A stretch of 31,150 nucleotides of DNA from Chlamydiota bacterium (lineage in GTDB: Bacteria; Chlamydiota; Chlamydiia; Chlamydiales; SLFE01). Location: positions 1 through 31,150 of the forward strand of contig JAAKFL010000003.1 of the NCBI GenBank assembly GCA_011065065.1, in the 5' to 3' direction. The translations under genes and the position numbers were made by a program. Positions 29,107 through 31,150 of this stretch are shown here, in pieces (positions within the stretch are counted from its first letter, which is position 1; each line of letters starts with the position of its first letter). The notes beneath the pieces were generated by a model, which saw only the letters and a program-made list of their open reading frames with translations, was not told where the DNA came from and made no database searches.

Positions 29107-29313
29107 TCACTTCTCCCTATTTCTCTCTTCGATGGTACACAGCCTGCCATGAAAATCCCGCATTTCTTGATACATTTCGCTTTTAAAACTATCGATTTTG
29201 GATCCTAAATATAAGGGAGAAGCAATGCTGACAGCCAAAATTGCTAAACATGCTGAGAGTACGGTCGCTTTCACCGCAAGATCAGCCCAATCTAGTTTGA
29301 GTTTCTTTTCCAT
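29107..29313 (-). CDS. Tandem membrane protein family, copy 3
   Basis: Protein of 68 aa with GGGGGAAA before the ATG. Layout: short charged N-terminus (EKKLKLDWADLAVK), membrane span (ATVLSACLAILAVSIASPLY), then helix KIDSFKSEMYQEMRDFHGRL and end CTIEERNREK. The C-terminal block EMrDFHgrL.tIEERNreK is shared with the two genes upstream of it. LYLGSKIDSF is also shared with copy 1 (LYLGAKIDSF). Its start overlaps the stop of copy 2 by one base. Confidence 0.7.
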   Translation of the reverse strand: MEKKLKLDWADLAVKATVLSACLAILAVSIASPLYLGSKIDSFKSEMYQEMRDFHGRLCTIEERNREK

Positions 29314-29504
29314 TATTTCCCCCTATTTCTCTCTTCGATAGCGCAGAGCTTTCCGTGGAAATCTTTCATTTCTTTATTAATAGCCTCTATCAGATCGAGG
29401 CAACGTCGATTATCCGTTCTGGATTCAGATCTATTCCACAGCCACAGCGTCAGTGTAAAAATCATATTTCCTAAGATAAAAACTATAAATTGTACCCAAT
29501 CCAT
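29313..29504 (-). CDS. Tandem membrane protein family, copy 2
   Basis: Protein of 63 aa, GGGGGAAA before its ATG. It begins MDW like copy 1, has a span with VQFIVFILGNMIFTLTLWLW, then a polar helix (CLDLIEAINKEMKDFHGKLC) and the end AIEERNRGK. The span and the following residues differ strongly from copies 1 and 3, while the C-terminal 20 residues are nearly identical. Such a pattern suggests a conserved interaction tail with exchangeable membrane parts. Confidence 0.7.
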   Translation of the reverse strand: MDWVQFIVFILGNMIFTLTLWLWNRSESRTDNRRCLDLIEAINKEMKDFHGKLCAIEERNRGK

Positions 29505-29692
29505 TATTTCCCCCTATTTCTCTCTTCGATTTTTAATAATCTAGTATGAAAATCCTTCATCTCACCTTGGATATCTTTATGGAAAGAATCTATTTTAGCT
29601 CCAAGATACAATGCCGGCCCTAAAAAGAATGCTAATACGGTAGCAACTCCTCCTAGCAATCCCGCAATTTCAAACGCTATTTTCCAATCCAT
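29504..29692 (-). CDS. Tandem membrane protein family, copy 1
   Basis: Protein of 62 aa. ATG 29692 (MDWKIAFEIAG) is preferred to ATG 29707 because GAGG precedes it and copy 2 also starts MDW. The span AGLLGGVATVLAFFLGPALY is followed by LGAKIDSFHKDIQGEMKDFH and TRLLKIEERNRGK. It overlaps the end of the preceding gene by 23 nt. Topology and the tail shared with copies 2 and 3 indicate duplication. No known family comes to mind; t-holins and small exclusion proteins are possible analogues. Confidence 0.7.
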   Translation of the reverse strand: MDWKIAFEIAGLLGGVATVLAFFLGPALYLGAKIDSFHKDIQGEMKDFHTRLLKIEERNRGK

Positions 29693-29942
29693 CACTTGCC
29701 TCTTCAAATTTTTCTAAAAATTCTTGATAAGTTTCTTTTGTTATATCCTTCCAGTTGCTGTAAAAAAAATCGTGGCCATCATTTTCAATTTCGAAGTCAT
29801 AACCCTCACAATTTTTCATGAGAACCATCCCAGGAAAGGGATTGTTGGGATGAAAAAAACCAGGGAATTTACACGAATACTTTCCAGGCGGATGAATAAT
29901 TTCCCCCTCTTCAAAATCAATGGCGGCATAGTAAGTGCCCAT
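29670..29942 (-). CDS. Hypothetical soluble protein of the membrane-protein cassette
   Basis: Protein of 90 aa from the ATG at 29942, with GGAGGCAAG upstream and a TGATG overlap with the ribbon-helix-helix gene. It is acidic and aromatic: GTYYAAIDFEEGEIIHPPGK, CKFPGFFHPNNPFPGMVLMK, later FFYSNWKDITKETYQEFLEK. It looks like a compact beta domain with a C-terminal helix. There is no membrane segment. Not recognised. Confidence 0.65.
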   Translation of the reverse strand: MGTYYAAIDFEEGEIIHPPGKYSCKFPGFFHPNNPFPGMVLMKNCEGYDFEIENDGHDFFYSNWKDITKETYQEFLEKFEEASDGLENSV

Positions 29943-30121
29943 CACTTGCCTCCTGGTGGTTTAAGATATTCTTCCTCTGTCCTGAGACGATCGTAGAGCC
30001 ATCTATTAACCATATGTTTCAATGTCACGTTTTTTAGAGCAGCATGCGACTTCATTCTCAAAAAAAGATTTTCATCTATCTCTGCTGTTAACCTTTTGAT
30101 TTTCTCCGATTTAGAACTCAT
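29942..30121 (-). CDS. Ribbon-helix-helix DNA-binding protein
   Basis: Protein of 59 aa with AAGGAG before its ATG. KIKRLTAEIDENLFLRMKSH is the usual strand and first helix of the Arc/MetJ/ParD-like fold, followed by AALKNVTLKHMVNRWLYDRL as turn and second helix. Such proteins bind DNA as dimers through the N-terminal strand. As first gene of the minus-strand cassette, it may autoregulate the cassette or the divergent gene at 30233, whose control region (30122-30232) contains an AT-rich motif. That is inferred from position. No toxin partner of the usual size follows, so a toxin-antitoxin pair is not evident. Confidence 0.75.
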   Translation of the reverse strand: MSSKSEKIKRLTAEIDENLFLRMKSHAALKNVTLKHMVNRWLYDRLRTEEEYLKPPGGK

Positions 30122-30200
30122 CTCGCTCCTTCACATTTGTGTTTCCCCACACGTTAAAGAATTTCGCCTTTTTTTAAAAGATTAAAATAATTACTATACA

Positions 30201-30220
30201 TTTAAAATTTTTCCTTTACA
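30201..30220 (+). promoter_or_regulatory. AT-rich promoter-like motif before the fibre-type gene
   Basis: TTTAAAATTTTTC followed by CTTTACA, with TTTACA at 30215-30220, exactly 12 nt before ATG 30233. It is the third copy with this spacing. It lies in the 111-bp region between the divergent ribbon-helix-helix gene and the fibre-type gene; no other gene fits there. Confidence 0.55.
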
Positions 30221-30232
30221 TGGAGTAGGATC

Positions 30233-31150
30233 ATGGCACGAAGCATCTCAAGGGGATATGGACTAGGTTCCCCATTACAAAATATTTTTCCGGAACCAAT
30301 TGTAAGTGCAAGGGCTCCGACCGCAGGTGATACGAATTATCCCCTTGGACAAATGTGGATAGATACAAACGCATCGACCACATACATCTTGAATTTGCTC
30401 TCCGGAGGAGCGGCTACTTGGACTCTAGCAACCGCTGGAGCTTCGGATGTGGATTCGTTGACTGGTGACGGAGGGGGCGCAATTGTGCCCACAGGCGGCA
30501 CGATTATTGTCGCAGGGGGCACAAACCTCACAACAGCAGGGACAGTTGGACCAGGGACGATCACCTTTAATCTAAATGATGCCATCACGTTGGTTACTTC
30601 GGTAACCTCACCGATCTATACAACGTCCGCTATCCTTGACCTGAACGTTCGGGCAGCCGTGGGTCAGAATATCATCCTTCGAATGGGGGACAACGCAGGT
30701 GCTAACAGTGTATCATTCCAGGACATCGACAATGTCGAAGTTTTCTCTGTCGATTCCAATGGTGGGATTCCAGTAATTGCAGGAGCTTTGACAGTCAACG
30801 GCCTCTTCACTGCAAATGCCTCAGCAACGATCAATACCGCTGGAACAGCTCTCAATCTAGCGACCGATAATTCAGGGGATGCGGTTACGATTGCCGAGGG
30901 TAATGTCGCCCGCGCAGTAACCATAGCCACATCTGCTTTTGCCCATACAATTGCCCTAGGTAGCGCTTCTGGTGGAGCTATGACATGGGATACAGCAGCA
31001 GGGATTTCGATTGATGCGGCTACCGCTTCTAACTTTACCGTAACGGGTGCTGCTGATCTCACGCTTGAATCAACGGCTGGTGCTGTTCTGATCAATAGTG
31101 GCGAGGCGGCAATTGATGCTATTGTATTGGATGCCTCCTCTGCTTCTGGC
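30233..31150 (+). CDS. Fibre/tailspike-type structural protein (partial, runs off the end)
   Basis: Open from ATG 30233 (ggag upstream) for 306 codons to the window end without a stop. It starts ARSISRGYGLGSPLQNIFPE, then APTAGDTNYPLGQMWIDTNA, a motif common at the start of phage fibre proteins and surface-layer-like repeats (YPLGQMWID). A long Ala/Thr/Gly-rich beta region follows with repeat-like pieces (VTIAEGNVARAVTIATSA, ISIDAATASNFTVTGAADLT, LTLESTAGAVLINSG). This composition is typical of beta-helical tail fibres. It presumably binds the host surface. The C-terminus is outside the window. Confidence 0.7.
   Translation, partial: MARSISRGYGLGSPLQNIFPEPIVSARAPTAGDTNYPLGQMWIDTNASTTYILNLLSGGAATWTLATAGASDVDSLTGDGGGAIVPTGGTIIVAGGTNLTTAGTVGPGTITFNLNDAITLVTSVTSPIYTTSAILDLNVRAAVGQNIILRMGDNAGANSVSFQDIDNVEVFSVDSNGGIPVIAGALTVNGLFTANASATINTAGTALNLATDNSGDAVTIAEGNVARAVTIATSAFAHTIALGSASGGAMTWDTAAGISIDAATASNFTVTGAADLTLESTAGAVLINSGEAAIDAIVLDASSASG

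Noticed and set aside
29942..30121. Toxin-antitoxin pair with the ribbon-helix-helix protein as antitoxin
   Set aside because: The following 90-aa protein does not resemble RelE/ParE, PIN or other common toxins, and the operon continues into membrane proteins.
30664..31095. Minus-strand 143-codon Ala/Val-rich frame in the fibre-type gene
   Set aside because: It mirrors the open plus-strand gene, which has a ribosome-binding site, promoter-like motif and fibre-type start.
1..31150. CRISPR array
   Set aside because: No regularly spaced direct repeats of suitable size were seen; the only tandem repeat is the 33-bp duplication inside a gene.

Overview
The window is part of a double-stranded DNA tailed phage (Caudoviricetes) or prophage. 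It holds terminase, P22-like portal, scaffold, N4-gp56-type major capsid protein, head-tail connector, long tail/tubular proteins, a large coiled-coil ejection-type protein and the start of a fibre-type gene. There is no tape-measure, sheath or tail-tube gene, which fits a short-tailed (podovirus-like) particle. A phage-encoded outer-membrane beta-barrel with a signal peptide and a lipobox lipoprotein point to a Gram-negative host. I cannot name the species.

Layout: 85-2751 has a winged-helix replication-type protein, small unknowns and a RusA resolvase. 2745-4468 has the two terminase subunits. 4479-6934 is an accessory island of small zinc-ribbon and DUF551-type proteins, tRNA-Ile(UAU), an interrupted DUF551 gene and a lipoprotein; it ends in an intrinsic terminator at 6963-6999. 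7065-9116 is the portal. 9126-16342 is a long accessory block on both strands: an HNH endonuclease, small basic proteins, a minus-strand operon, tRNA-Glu(UUC), more zinc-ribbon and DUF551 proteins, an outer-membrane protein and mini membrane proteins. 16488-28937 is the virion operon (scaffold, capsid, decoration, connector, tail, ejection), with a second HNH endonuclease inserted. 28934-30121 is a minus-strand cassette headed by a ribbon-helix-helix protein and followed by tiny membrane proteins, three of them tandem paralogues. 30233 to the end is an open fibre-type gene.

The most striking feature is a set of three short elements without any ORF (6034-6308, 11059-11214, about 13887-14220). 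They look like non-autonomous IS200/IS605-type transposons carrying a TnpB-type omega-RNA (guide RNA) but no tnpA or tnpB. Each has a terminal hairpin at both ends and lies next to a TTAT tetranucleotide. Each is in or directly in front of a DUF551-type gene and antisense to it. Removing the first one restores an in-frame DUF551 gene exactly. A second recurring signal is an AT-rich, often palindromic motif ending in a TTTACA/TTGATA hexamer. In three copies the hexamer sits exactly 12 nt before the start codon, so it is a candidate phage promoter or operator.
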